This document shows positions 42,355 through 51,592 of a stretch of DNA of 64,000 nt, one piece after another (position 1 is the stretch's first letter; the number at the start of each line of letters is the position of its first letter). Location of the stretch: NCBI GenBank assembly GCA_028703835.1, contig JAQVMB010000002.1, positions 1-64,000 on the forward strand, given 5' to 3'. The notes under the pieces were generated by a model. It was not told the DNA's origin and searched no databases. It saw only the letters and a program-made list of their open reading frames with translations. The position numbers were made by a program, and so were the translations under genes. This stretch comes from Candidatus Peribacteraceae bacterium. GTDB lineage: Bacteria > Patescibacteriota > Gracilibacteria > Peribacterales > Peribacteraceae.

Positions 42355-43458
42355 TCAGAAACCTCTGCGCCACTTCCTCGCCGTCTCAATGGCTTTCGTC
42401 AGGAGGTAACGGGGGGAAAGCGGGAGATCCATGCAATGGACGAGCGGGAGCATGGTGCCGCCGAAGGCGGTCTTGAAGGTGCGGACGCCCGCGAAGGGGT
42501 GGCGGGAAACGCCTTCGGGGGAGACGCCCCAGAAGTTGTAGACGTGGTCGCCGCGGGCGAGGGCGTCGCGGATGGCCGTCCATTGCAGCAGGTAGCTGGC
42601 GGGGATGTTCTTGTGTTTCTGCGTACTCGCGCCGTGGTGGTAGCTCGTCTCGCCGCCGCAGTGCATGTGGATGGAGGCGGCGATCACTTCGCCTTGGTAG
42701 TGTGCGAGGTACATGCTCACTTCGTTGCGGGGAGCGAACTGCGATACCTGCGCGCGGAAGAAGGCGGCGCCGTAGGGGACGAAACCGTGGCGCTTGCGGG
42801 TTTCCTCATGCAGCGCCAGGAACGACGGGAGGTCGCTGACGGGATGGGGGGAGCGCGTCACCGTCACTCCTTCGCGTTCCGCCCGGCGCACCAGGTTGCG
42901 GGCCGTGGAGCGCATGCCCGCGAAGAGTTCGTCCTCCGACCGGTGGTGGGAGACGGTATCCGGCACGCCGCGCTGCCACGGATCGGGCAGCCGGAGGGGG
43001 AGGTACCACAGGTGCTCCGCCAGCAGATGCAGGGGGGCGGGACGGGCTTTCTCGCGGCGCAGGACGTCACGCAGGGGGGAAACGTCCGGCCAGAAGGGGC
43101 TGAGGCGAACGAAGGCGCAGCCGCGTTTTCGTCCTTCGTCCCGGAGTGCGGACAGGAGAAGCGACAGCGCAGTCGGATCCTCGACGACGGGCCCGTAGGG
43201 GACGGAGAGGTGTTTTCCACGGCGAGCGCTCACCACGTGCGCGAAGCAGGTGCCCGTGATCCGGTCACCGTCACGCACTTCCAACCGGAGCGGTTCCTGT
43301 CCCACGTCCCGGTACACTTCCCCCATCGTCCAATTCTGCAAAAACGGCCGGAAACGCCGTGAGCGGAGGAACGCGTCCCACGACACGGGATCGGCGGCGT
43401 GTGTGATCGTGAGAGGCATGGGCGATGCCACTGTATCAGGTTGCCCTTGCTCTGCCAT
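42355..43458 (-). CDS. FemAB-family aminoacyltransferase (lipid II branch-forming type)
   Basis: A 367-residue protein with two GNAT-like domains and the FemAB/FemX signatures VPYGPVVED (residue about 85), FVRLSPFW, ARNLVRRAEREGVTV, VIAASIHMHCGGETSYHHGAS and LQWTAIRDALARGDHVYNFWGV. Such enzymes use aminoacyl-tRNA to add amino acids to lipid II or to other envelope amines. It ends the operon of hydrolase, MurF-like ligase and DegT aminotransferase. ATG 43458 chosen for its 32-base distance to the upstream gene; an ATG at 43419 is possible. Confidence 0.85.
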   Translation of the reverse strand: MAEQGQPDTVASPMPLTITHAADPVSWDAFLRSRRFRPFLQNWTMGEVYRDVGQEPLRLEVRDGDRITGTCFAHVVSARRGKHLSVPYGPVVEDPTALSLLLSALRDEGRKRGCAFVRLSPFWPDVSPLRDVLRREKARPAPLHLLAEHLWYLPLRLPDPWQRGVPDTVSHHRSEDELFAGMRSTARNLVRRAEREGVTVTRSPHPVSDLPSFLALHEETRKRHGFVPYGAAFFRAQVSQFAPRNEVSMYLAHYQGEVIAASIHMHCGGETSYHHGASTQKHKNIPASYLLQWTAIRDALARGDHVYNFWGVSPEGVSRHPFAGVRTFKTAFGGTMLPLVHCMDLPLSPRYLLTKAIETARKWRRGF

Positions 43459-43490
43459 GATGAATAAAGTGGACTTTGTTCTTCGGGAGG

Positions 43491-44768
43491 TCAGTGATCC
43501 GGCGTCGGATCTGGCTGCCGCCGTTCCAGGAAAGGACGGAGGACGGACACGAGCCGTTTCGCATCCTGCACGGCGGTGCCGGGGTGCGTCGGCAACGAGA
43601 GGATTTCCGTGCATGCTTCCTCCGCGCGCGGGTCCGATCCTTGCCGGTATCCCGTTTCATCGACGGCCACGGAGGTGGGGCATACCACGCAACCCGTCCA
43701 GCCGTCGTGCAGGTGGATATTGTGCCGCTTCAATCGTGTGCGGATCTCCTCGGCGTTTCGTACGAACAGTGGATACTTCTGGAGCGGCAGGTCCGGGCGG
43801 ATGCCGTGCAGCACCGGCCAACCGTGTTCCGCGCAGGCTTCCAGGAAGAGTTTTACCAGTGTCCTGCGGTGGTCATTGATGGCCGCAAGGTTCCGGAGCT
43901 GTCCCATGACGAGCGCAGCGCACGCTTCGGGCATCGCATGCAGCGCCTCCCCTTGCCTGCCGTGTTTTTCTTCCCTCGTCACGATGGAGAGCAGCAATCC
44001 CAGTTTGTTCATCAGGAACAGAAATACCTTCCCTATGCCGATGCCGTACAGCGGGCGCGCGAGGGCGTAGAGGAGGGGATACAGTAACAGTCTTTTGATG
44101 GTGCCATCGGGGAACTCGGTGGCTTGTTGTTCTTGAGTGCGGAGTGCATCGCAGATCGTTGTACGGTTACGGACAATGACGGCGCCGCCCGTGACGCCCG
44201 AGACCGCTTTGTCCCGTCCGAAACTGAGGAGAAATGCGTCGCCGCGGCTCATCACATCCATCGGTCCACGAGCATCGGGGAGGATATGTGCGCAGTCTTC
44301 GACCAGCAGGAGTCCTTGCGCGTCGCAGATGGTACGGAGCCTGTCCGTGTCCGCAGGAATGCCGAAGGTGTGCTGGCAGATGACGGCTTTCGTCCGCGGC
44401 GTGATGAGTGCTTCCACGGCGCCGGGTTCCAGGTTCAGCGTCTCTTTCTCCATGTCGGCGTAGACGGGCGTGAGGCCGGCGGCACGGATGGCATTGGGGA
44501 CGACGACGCAGGTGAATGCTTGGATGATGATCTCGCTTCCTGCAGGGAAAGCGCACGCATGCAGGAAGGCGAAGAGCGCTTCCCGCCCGGAAGCGAAGAG
44601 AAAGGTTTCGCCGCCGCAGCGTTTGTTCAGTTCACCGCGCAGAATGTCCCGTGCGGCCGTTTGCCCTTTCCATCGTGACGGATGCAGGAGGAGACGCAGG
44701 GCAAGGCGCCGTTGTTCCCGATCCGCCAGAGGCGCAAAGGTGTGGTGGATGGGACGGAAGAGGTTCAT
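43491..44768 (-). CDS. DegT/DnrJ/EryC1/StrS family PLP aminotransferase
   Basis: A 425-residue sugar aminotransferase-like enzyme, normally converting a keto-sugar nucleotide to an amino sugar. ETFLFASGREALFAFLHA near the N-terminus, QAFTCVVVPNAI, VEDCAHILPD, and the PLP lysine in LLSFGRDKAVSG (about 195). It overlaps the MurF-like gene by ATGA, so both are translated together. A hydrophobic stretch about 235-265 (LLYPLLYALARPLYGIGIGKVFLFLMNKL) is unusual for a soluble aminotransferase and suggests membrane contact. Confidence 0.87.
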   Translation of the reverse strand: MNLFRPIHHTFAPLADREQRRLALRLLLHPSRWKGQTAARDILRGELNKRCGGETFLFASGREALFAFLHACAFPAGSEIIIQAFTCVVVPNAIRAAGLTPVYADMEKETLNLEPGAVEALITPRTKAVICQHTFGIPADTDRLRTICDAQGLLLVEDCAHILPDARGPMDVMSRGDAFLLSFGRDKAVSGVTGGAVIVRNRTTICDALRTQEQQATEFPDGTIKRLLLYPLLYALARPLYGIGIGKVFLFLMNKLGLLLSIVTREEKHGRQGEALHAMPEACAALVMGQLRNLAAINDHRRTLVKLFLEACAEHGWPVLHGIRPDLPLQKYPLFVRNAEEIRTRLKRHNIHLHDGWTGCVVCPTSVAVDETGYRQGSDPRAEEACTEILSLPTHPGTAVQDAKRLVSVLRPFLERRQPDPTPDH

Positions 44769-46186
44769 GGGAGGAGGCGGCGAATGAGGGAGGGAGACAT
44801 GCGGCCGACGCAGACGAGGAGTGAGCCGCTTTCCAGCGTCGCGACGTCCGTGCCCATCAACGAAACGGGTTGACCGTACCCTTCCTCGAAAAAGCGGGCG
44901 CTTTTGCGGTCCAGGAACAACACGTTCCCGAAGACATCGGACGCCAATGCGCCCAATTCCCGGTGCGTCCGCTCATGCTCGTCCCCCAGCTCGATGATGC
45001 CGCTCGTCAGGAGGACTTTGTGCTCGTACGGCTGCGTCTCCGCCCAGGCGATGGCCGCTTTGAAGCTGGCGGCGCTGGCGTTGTGCGTGTCGTCCAGTAT
45101 CAACACGCCATGGTCCCTGCGCAGTTCAAACGTGCGGTGCGGGGGGCGGAAGGTGTGCAGCTGCTCCACGATGCGGTTCCGCGGCATGCCGACGTGCTCC
45201 GCGGCCGCCATGGCCAGGAGGATATTTGCGACGTTGTGGGTGCCATGGAGCGGCACGGCGCAGACGACATCGCCCACCCGGAAGCGGATGCCCGTTGTCG
45301 TTTCCTCGATGTCGAATGCTTCCAGATCATTGGCTCCTCCCGTGCCCACCACCGTCACGGGACAGGCGGCCATGGTGCGCATGGGGTGGCAGAGGTCGCA
45401 GTCGCCGTTCAAGAACGCCCGACCCTCCGGCGGCAACGATTGCAGCAGTTCTCCTTTCGCCCGCAAGAGCGTTTCTTGGGACCCGAAGAGCGCGAGGTGC
45501 TGCGATCCGATGTACGTGACGATGCCGATGCTCGGTTTGACGATGGAACAGAGGTTGGCGATTTCTCCCGTCCGGTAGGCGCCCATTTCCACGATGAGCG
45601 GCGTGCCCTTCGGCAGCGGGGACGGAGCCAGCGCACGCTGCATCCACTGTGCCACGCCCATTTCCGTATTCACGTGCGCGGGGCTGGCGAGCGGATGCCG
45701 GTCGACCAGGATGTGCGCTAGGAGTTCCTTGGTCGTGGTCTTGCCGACGCTTCCGGTGATGCCGATCACCAGGAGTTCGGGATGTCGTTCACGCAACGTG
45801 CGGGCGCGGGTGAAGGTCCTCTGTTTGAGGAAATGGTCCACCGGCCAGAGGAGGAGCCAGGCGCAGGCGAGGACCGCGGGCTGAACGAGCGTGAGGACGG
45901 AAACGGCGGTGCGGTCGGAGGACGACAGAAGGAGCGCGATGCCGAGGACGCCGTCCATGCTCAGCGCCGTCACCGTGAGGGCCAGGGCTTTGGAGGTCCA
46001 CACGGGTGTCCGCTGTTTTCGCAGGGCGATCTGGAGGGCGGCGATGGCGGCGAACATGCCGAGGGCCAGCAGGGGGAAGCGGATGACGAGCGAGGGTTGC
46101 AGGAAGAGGAGGGAGAGGAGGATGGCCAATGCGAACAAACGTGCTCTTCCCCCGAACAAGGCCAGGATCCATCCTTCCCGGTCCAA
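44765..46186 (-). CDS. membrane-bound MurF-like ligase, start codon uncertain
   Basis: A Mur-type ATP-dependent amide ligase behind a multi-helix membrane domain. From the TTG at 46186 it is 473 residues: four membrane helices (to about 130), then the MurF-type central and C-terminal domains with ATP loop GITGSVGKTTTKELL (about 146), EMGAYRTGEIANL, GTHNVANILLAMAAA and LDDTHNAS. True MurF lacks the membrane part. The same frame is open and protein-like (LTFAYLWQLKEWRWDRL) for another 39 codons upstream, up to the TAA of the hydrolase gene, but contains no ATG, GTG or TTG. The real start is probably there and non-canonical. Confidence 0.85.
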   Translation of the reverse strand: MDREGWILALFGGRARLFALAILLSLLFLQPSLVIRFPLLALGMFAAIAALQIALRKQRTPVWTSKALALTVTALSMDGVLGIALLLSSSDRTAVSVLTLVQPAVLACAWLLLWPVDHFLKQRTFTRARTLRERHPELLVIGITGSVGKTTTKELLAHILVDRHPLASPAHVNTEMGVAQWMQRALAPSPLPKGTPLIVEMGAYRTGEIANLCSIVKPSIGIVTYIGSQHLALFGSQETLLRAKGELLQSLPPEGRAFLNGDCDLCHPMRTMAACPVTVVGTGGANDLEAFDIEETTTGIRFRVGDVVCAVPLHGTHNVANILLAMAAAEHVGMPRNRIVEQLHTFRPPHRTFELRRDHGVLILDDTHNASAASFKAAIAWAETQPYEHKVLLTSGIIELGDEHERTHRELGALASDVFGNVLFLDRKSARFFEEGYGQPVSLMGTDVATLESGSLLVCVGRMSPSLIRRLLP

Positions 46187-46306
46187 ATGCTCACGCAGGC
46201 GATCCCAGCGCCATTCTTTCAGTTGCCAAAGATACGCGAATGTGAGCAGCGGCGAGGCGCAGCCGATGAGCAGGAGGACAAGGAGGAGGATAGTAGGGAT
46301 GGGGGA

Positions 46307-47056
46307 TTAGGGATGGGGACTTCGGGAATCGAGATTGTTCAGGATGACGGAGGCGATGGCGGCGGCGCGGTCGCGGTGGACGCGGTGGCGGACGCCGGGG
46401 AAGACGTGCAGGGTGCTTCCTTTGATGTGCCGGTGCATCAGTTTCCCATCCGCCAGAGGCGTCATCGTGTCATCCGTTCCCCAGAAAATATCAGTGGGAA
46501 CGTTGATAGTCGGCAAGAGGGGGCGAAGGTCCGTGCACTGGACGTTTCGCATCGTTTCACGCATCACCGGGGATGCCTTTTCGTAGTCGTGGACGCGGAA
46601 GAGGCGGTAGAGGACGCGCTTCCCGATCGGTTGCAGGCGGCGGAGTCCGGGGATGGAGAGGAGGAGCGATCCCGTCTTCGACAGCATCCACCCGAGGGAG
46701 CGGCGCAGCATTCTTCGGTGCGGGATGCCCGCGGAGGCGCAGAGGTGGAGGTGACGGAGGGGAATGTTGCCTCGCGCTGCGAGAGCCAGCGCGATTCTTC
46801 CGCCGTGGGAATGGCCCAAGAGATGCACGGGTGCCTCCGTTCCGTCGCCGTTCTGCAGCTTCTTTCGGGTCCACGATTCGACCCAGTCGGCATAGTTCTC
46901 GACCGTCCAAGGTTCCGGCGGTTCCGGCTCCGCTCCGAATCCCGGCAGGTCGGGCGTGAGCATCGTGAGGGAAGAGCCGTCCAACGCCGCGCGCAATTCC
47001 GTGAACGATTCCTTCGAGCCGCCCCAGCCGTGCAGGCACAGGAGTACCGGAGTCAT
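46307..47056 (-). CDS. alpha/beta hydrolase
   Basis: A 249-residue hydrolase with LCLHGWGGSKESF (oxyanion loop), DLPGFG, the nucleophile elbow GHSHGGRIAL (Ser near 103), a late Asp in FWGTDDTMTP and His in GVRHRVH, a full catalytic triad. Substrate unknown. First gene of the operon with the MurF-like ligase; its stop codon lies in the same frame as the ligase and next to a duplicated CCCATCCCTA unit. TATACT six bases before the ATG at 47056 marks a leaderless start. Confidence 0.85.
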   Translation of the reverse strand: MTPVLLCLHGWGGSKESFTELRAALDGSSLTMLTPDLPGFGAEPEPPEPWTVENYADWVESWTRKKLQNGDGTEAPVHLLGHSHGGRIALALAARGNIPLRHLHLCASAGIPHRRMLRRSLGWMLSKTGSLLLSIPGLRRLQPIGKRVLYRLFRVHDYEKASPVMRETMRNVQCTDLRPLLPTINVPTDIFWGTDDTMTPLADGKLMHRHIKGSTLHVFPGVRHRVHRDRAAAIASVILNNLDSRSPHP

Positions 47057-47205
47057 GCGGGCAGTATAGCAACTCATGCACGGGAGGGCGGCGCACCGTC
47101 ATTTTCCGCAGGCATATGCGCTATTTATTACTTTCTAACCGATACATTCGCCAAAAGCCGGGGATTGGGTAGAATGTGTGTTTAAGAAGGCAGTGTAAGC
47201 CAAAG

Positions 47206-47233
47206 TTGACATGCTGAGAATGTAAGGTATAAT
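47206..47233 (+). promoter_or_regulatory. consensus promoter of the J-domain-like gene
   Basis: TTGACA, 16-base spacer, TATAAT. The best promoter match in the window. Fifteen bases to the ATG. Confidence 0.75.
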
Positions 47234-47248
47234 TTGCATTCCTTGCCT

Positions 47249-49738
47249 ATGGCTACTTCTCTCGACAGCGGCGGGCAGCGTGACAGAGTGTCGCTTGCGG
47301 AAGCGTTCCGGGAATGGCTGGGCGTCGGTCCTGACAGAAATACCTATTTTGACATTCTGGGTATCCCGCGCGGTGAATTGGATCCGCAGGTTATTCGCGC
47401 CGCCTATAACGCGCGCATTGCCGTCTTGAAAAATCGTATCAAGGGAGCACAGGGGGATTTGGCCAGGCGTTGCGCGCTCTATGTCAAAAAGGCGGCAGAA
47501 ACACTGTTGGATCCGCAGAAGGCTTCCCGGTATCTCAAGGCGCTTGAGGACAAACAGTCTGCTTCTTCGGACGTTTCATCCCGGCATGCCGAGACCAGGA
47601 AAGGCGTTCTTTCCGTGTTGGGTGGTTCCCGCTCGTGGGTGGGAGGGGCGATAGCGATGGGGACGGTATTGATCGGGGCGGGGGTGGCGGCGGTGATGAA
47701 CAAATTCCGTTCTTCTTCCGATGTCCCGGTTCCCGCTGCCGGCCAGGTTCCGGCCGTGACTGCGGATGCGCCGACTGAGCTTGCACAAGCACCGCAACCC
47801 GTTCCCCATCTGACAGTTGCATCGCCCGTTTCCATTGCGCAGGAACCGGAAACCCGGAGCGTTGCCTTGAAGGATGTCAACCCCACCCCTTCAAAGCCCG
47901 TTGTTCCCTCCCCGGAAAACGTGCAGGCGGTCGTGCAGCAGGAGGTGAAGCAGGTGTTTCCATCGGAGGAGGCGGAAGCAGTCGTTGCAAGTCTCTCGCT
48001 TGATTCGGCCCCGGTCGCAGATGAACAAGATGCGACAATGAAGAGCAACAAGAAGAAAAAGCAGGTGACAGTGAAAATATGGGAAGAAACGAAAAAAGAA
48101 GAAAACACATCTTCTCCGACGGACACGGTAGATGAAAATATTCTTGGGATTTCAGTGGATAATCCTGTTTCTCAGAGTCCTGAACAGCTCTCGGAATCAG
48201 TGCTCGCGAAAATGATGGAGTACCGCAGCCATGCTTCCAAGGCCGACTTTCGAAACAAACTTGTGACACCGGCTGGACGGTCTGAATTGATGAAGCAATC
48301 TCCGGATTCGTCACATATCGAAAGGATTTCTTACTATCGCTTGATTGAGGAATCTGCACTCCAATATGGGGATCTCCCGACCGCACTCGATGCTTATAAT
48401 ATCTTGGCAGTGCTCCCGACTGACGTTCAGACGATGCAAAAATATGCAGAAGAGAACCTTCAATTATTGACCCGATATTTTGGTACGCGAAGAGAAATTT
48501 CGGTTCAACAATACGTTGTCAGTCGATCCATGCCGACGCTGTTGTATGCTGCGGGATTGGATAAGACTGAGAGGGTACTTCCTTCCATGAGTGCGCGCAT
48601 ATCGAAGATTTCTCCTGAACAGGGGGATCAGCTGAGGCATTTGCAGTCCTTTATGAAAAAGAAGTTGTCACTTCGAAATGAGATGGATGAGACTGAGGGA
48701 TATGTTGCCGGGTCGGGGATGAATGATAAGGCAGGTTTGTATCATTGCATGAGCAGACAGTACGATCAGGGGTTACCATTGCTCGCAAAGGCTGACAATG
48801 GGCAGATCCGTGCCTTGGCACAACAGATGCAGATTGCGCAGAGGCAAGGAGACCACACGTCTCTGACGGAAGCAGGGAAGGCGTGGGCGGAATATGCCAA
48901 GTCGCTTGGCGAGAACGAACAAGTAGCATTTATTCCCCTGATCGATGAGTGCTACAGGAGGGCAATGCATGGGGCATCGCCTGTTCAACAGAAACAGATG
49001 GAAAAAGCCCGGGAGGGGTTATTGCATTTGAGGGCGGGGTGGTTGTATGCCGTGCCGGATAATGTCAAAATTGATCTGTTGCAGAATCTAGCCAAGAAAG
49101 ATGGGTTCGTTAAGATTGAAGGAATAACAGGCATTCGTATGGAGAGAACAAATCAAGGACAGGAGCCGGTTCTCGCCGTGCAATCCTCTCCTACGGGCAA
49201 GGGGGCAAGGGTGCTCTTTCCCATTTCCTCTCTGAAGCGTTTACCGATGCACCTGCGATATATTTTGGAGTTTGAGCGCCAGAAAGGTCTCAATGACATT
49301 ATGATGCGTATGCCTATTGCCCAAAATGAAGACGGATCTGTTTTTGAGCTGGTTTACATATTGGAACATAAGGCGTCGAAAACGGGTGCCTTTGAGACAG
49401 GGTTCAAAAACTTAGGCCGATTTAATAATAATGGCGAGCAGATTTTGATGCAGGATTTTAATGCGTCGCAGACCGGCATAGGGATACGTGGTTCGCTGAA
49501 GATAGAAGTGCATACCGACGTCCAGTCGGATTCCATTGCTATTGATGCGATTGTATTTTCGAATGGGAAGCCGACGAAAATCCATACTCATTTTGTTGGT
49601 CGTTTGTCTGAACTCCTGTCTACCGCCACCACGGAAATGGTGACAAAAAGTAATTTAGCAGTTGGGTTGATGTTTCATGATGTGGCAGCGACCATTCATA
49701 CACTTTCCCTGGAATCCATCCCAGAAAATAAGCGGTAG
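47249..49738 (+). CDS. large membrane protein with a degenerate J-domain-like N-terminus
   Basis: 829 residues. About 20-105 (TYFDILGIPRGELDPQVIRAAYNARIAVL...) follows the helical pattern of a J domain but has no HPD tripeptide. One membrane helix (about 132-150), a Pro/Val/Ala/Glu-rich stretch to 250, then about 570 residues of unknown fold, helical repeats first (about 320-620) and a beta-rich C-terminal domain. Base composition drops from GC-rich in the first third to AT-rich in the rest, as if the gene were a composite. No family recognised beyond the N-terminal similarity. Confidence 0.75.
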   Translation: MATSLDSGGQRDRVSLAEAFREWLGVGPDRNTYFDILGIPRGELDPQVIRAAYNARIAVLKNRIKGAQGDLARRCALYVKKAAETLLDPQKASRYLKALEDKQSASSDVSSRHAETRKGVLSVLGGSRSWVGGAIAMGTVLIGAGVAAVMNKFRSSSDVPVPAAGQVPAVTADAPTELAQAPQPVPHLTVASPVSIAQEPETRSVALKDVNPTPSKPVVPSPENVQAVVQQEVKQVFPSEEAEAVVASLSLDSAPVADEQDATMKSNKKKKQVTVKIWEETKKEENTSSPTDTVDENILGISVDNPVSQSPEQLSESVLAKMMEYRSHASKADFRNKLVTPAGRSELMKQSPDSSHIERISYYRLIEESALQYGDLPTALDAYNILAVLPTDVQTMQKYAEENLQLLTRYFGTRREISVQQYVVSRSMPTLLYAAGLDKTERVLPSMSARISKISPEQGDQLRHLQSFMKKKLSLRNEMDETEGYVAGSGMNDKAGLYHCMSRQYDQGLPLLAKADNGQIRALAQQMQIAQRQGDHTSLTEAGKAWAEYAKSLGENEQVAFIPLIDECYRRAMHGASPVQQKQMEKAREGLLHLRAGWLYAVPDNVKIDLLQNLAKKDGFVKIEGITGIRMERTNQGQEPVLAVQSSPTGKGARVLFPISSLKRLPMHLRYILEFERQKGLNDIMMRMPIAQNEDGSVFELVYILEHKASKTGAFETGFKNLGRFNNNGEQILMQDFNASQTGIGIRGSLKIEVHTDVQSDSIAIDAIVFSNGKPTKIHTHFVGRLSELLSTATTEMVTKSNLAVGLMFHDVAATIHTLSLESIPENKR

Positions 49739-49752
49739 GATTTTCACGCACT

Positions 49753-50241
49753 TCATTGTTTTTGTATGTCTCTTTCATTTCTGTATGTGATGAAATCGAT
49801 GAATTTATTCTGTGCTGTCTCAGGGGCCAGTCGATCATTATCGATAACGAAATCCGGCTGTTTCGGTGCTTCATAGGGTTTTTCGTTTGTCGTCGGCATT
49901 GATCGTTGCACGTGTATCCAAAGCGGTGAACAGATATTATCGATTTCCTGCCGGACTTCTTCAAAGGGTGCGATGACAGCCACGATGACCAGATGCCCCT
50001 GTTCGCTCAGGAGCTTGGCGAGGCGGGCGACGCGCAGGTTGTGCTTGCGGCGGTCTTCAGGCGACATGGTTTCATTCGTGGAAATCGGATCCCGCATGTC
50101 ATCACCGTCGAGGACGATGGCGCGGCGGGCAAACGGGGAGTTGCAATCGAGATGATGGTTGATGTAGTCGAGCGCGCCGAAAGCGAGCGTCGTTTTGCCC
50201 GCATCCGTATTGCCCGTGAGCCAATATATCGGGAAGGCCAT
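49753..50241 (-). CDS. APS kinase (CysC)-like P-loop protein
   Basis: A 162-residue P-loop kinase resembling adenylylsulfate kinase, which makes PAPS. It shows YWLTGNTDAGKTT (P-loop), LDGDDMRD, MSPEDRRKHNLRVARLAKLL, VIVAVIAPFEEVRQEI and PYEAPKQPDFVIDND, all in CysC order. The segment between the last two, which in CysC carries the lid with DPKGLYKKA, is missing, so substrate closure must differ or the substrate may not be APS. It follows the TSUP permease on the same strand; a TATAAT lies 32 bases upstream of its ATG. Confidence 0.75.
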   Translation of the reverse strand: MAFPIYWLTGNTDAGKTTLAFGALDYINHHLDCNSPFARRAIVLDGDDMRDPISTNETMSPEDRRKHNLRVARLAKLLSEQGHLVIVAVIAPFEEVRQEIDNICSPLWIHVQRSMPTTNEKPYEAPKQPDFVIDNDRLAPETAQNKFIDFITYRNERDIQKQ

Positions 50242-50323
50242 GCGAAGGGTGGAGTGGGTATTTGTACAACAATTATAACACAAACCATTCAAGATGTACA
50301 CTCCAAGCGGAAGCCTCCGGACC

Positions 50324-51223
50324 TCAGGAAATGCCCCACAGCATCAGTATGCCCAGCAGCATCGTGACGACGCCGATGGTTATCTGCAACGCTTTCGTCT
50401 TCACTTTCTTCACGGCGATGACGGAGAGCGGAACGGAGCAGAGGGCGCCGAGCGTGAGGGGGATGGCGAGGTGCCAGAAGATTGTTTTTCCGTAATAGAC
50501 GTACATGATGATGCCGATCACGCAGGTGAAGGCTTCGGCGAGGGACGTGATGGCGATGGCGGATTTGCTGTCGACGCCGGCCACCACCTGTCCGCCCGTG
50601 ACGAGCGGACCGTAGCCGCCGCCGCTCATGCCTTTGTTAAAGGAAGCGACGAGGCCCAGGCCGACCACGCGCGCCCACGAGAACCGGAAGGAACGGTTGA
50701 TCATGAGGAGAATGACGACGCCGATGGCGAAGACGAGGACGCCGATCCACGTCGTGAGGAGTTGTTTGGAGATTTTCGTTGCGATCACCACGGCGGCGAT
50801 GGTGCCGACGATGGAACAGAGCGAAAGGATCGTTGCGACCTTAAAGCCCCGGGAGCCGGGTTTCAGGTTGGCGTTGCCGGAAGCATGGTGGCCGCCTGCC
50901 GCCGTGAATCCCGTCAGCAGTTCCGAGACGAGGATGGCGGGGACGATCAGCTTGGCGTCGTAGCCGAAGAGGATGAGCGTGGGAGTGAGGATGGTCCCAT
51001 AGCCCATGCCCAGCGTGGAATCGGTGAATTCGCAGACGAGAGCGATGACGAAGAGCCCCAGCATTTCCCAGCCTACCGTATACTGGCCGGACGGAGCCCA
51101 GTAGTTCATGGCTGCCATCGCAATGATGGCGATGAGAATGAGGGTGCTCACGATCTTCATCATGTTCTTCATGTTTAACGTGATGATTTCACTGCCGGCC
51201 ATGGCTTCGATGCGGTGTGTCAT
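50324..51223 (-). CDS. TSUP (TauE/SafE) family permease
   Basis: A 299-residue membrane protein with eight or so helices and the two TSUP repeats (LGMGYGTILTPTLILFGYD and FNKGMSGGGYGPLVTGGQVV). The family moves sulfite, sulfate, sulfoacetate and other organosulfur anions. Its position directly upstream of the APS-kinase-like gene favours sulfate or sulfite as substrate. Two starts are possible (51223 and the ATG seven codons later). Confidence 0.85.
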   Translation of the reverse strand: MTHRIEAMAGSEIITLNMKNMMKIVSTLILIAIIAMAAMNYWAPSGQYTVGWEMLGLFVIALVCEFTDSTLGMGYGTILTPTLILFGYDAKLIVPAILVSELLTGFTAAGGHHASGNANLKPGSRGFKVATILSLCSIVGTIAAVVIATKISKQLLTTWIGVLVFAIGVVILLMINRSFRFSWARVVGLGLVASFNKGMSGGGYGPLVTGGQVVAGVDSKSAIAITSLAEAFTCVIGIIMYVYYGKTIFWHLAIPLTLGALCSVPLSVIAVKKVKTKALQITIGVVTMLLGILMLWGIS

Positions 51224-51358
51224 ATATGTGAGAAAAAAGACAGAAGGGTGAAATTCCTCCGCGAATCGTACTCCCGGTGAGCCTTATGAAACAAGTTTCA
51301 GAAATGGTATGGGTCGTTGAACGATGATTTGTGCAAGCGAAGGGAAGGATGGAGCGAA

Positions 51359-51434
51359 TGGTGTCACGGGCCGGGATTGAACCGGCGACCCCAGGCTTAT
51401 GAGTCCTGTGCTCTACCAACTGAGCTACCGTGAC
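51359..51434 (-). tRNA. tRNA-Met (anticodon CAT), CCA encoded
   Basis: Acceptor GTCACGG/CCGTGAC, D-arm GCTCAGTTGGTAGAGC, anticodon loop CTCATAA, T-arm GGTTCAATCCC, encoded ACCA. It pairs at position 1-72, so it is an elongator type (an Ile2 tRNA with CAT cannot be ruled out by sequence alone). Confidence 0.93.
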
Positions 51435-51592
51435 ACGGGACCCCATTATGCGGGAGGGCAAGCATGATGAGAAGGCATTTTGGGCGCTCGTTGCGTGGAG
51501 GCAGCGGACGGCTTTGTCAGAAAAAGTATCCTTTACATGATCGATTCCATTCGTCTAGTATTGACGCCTTTGTATTTTCTTCCCACTTATCT

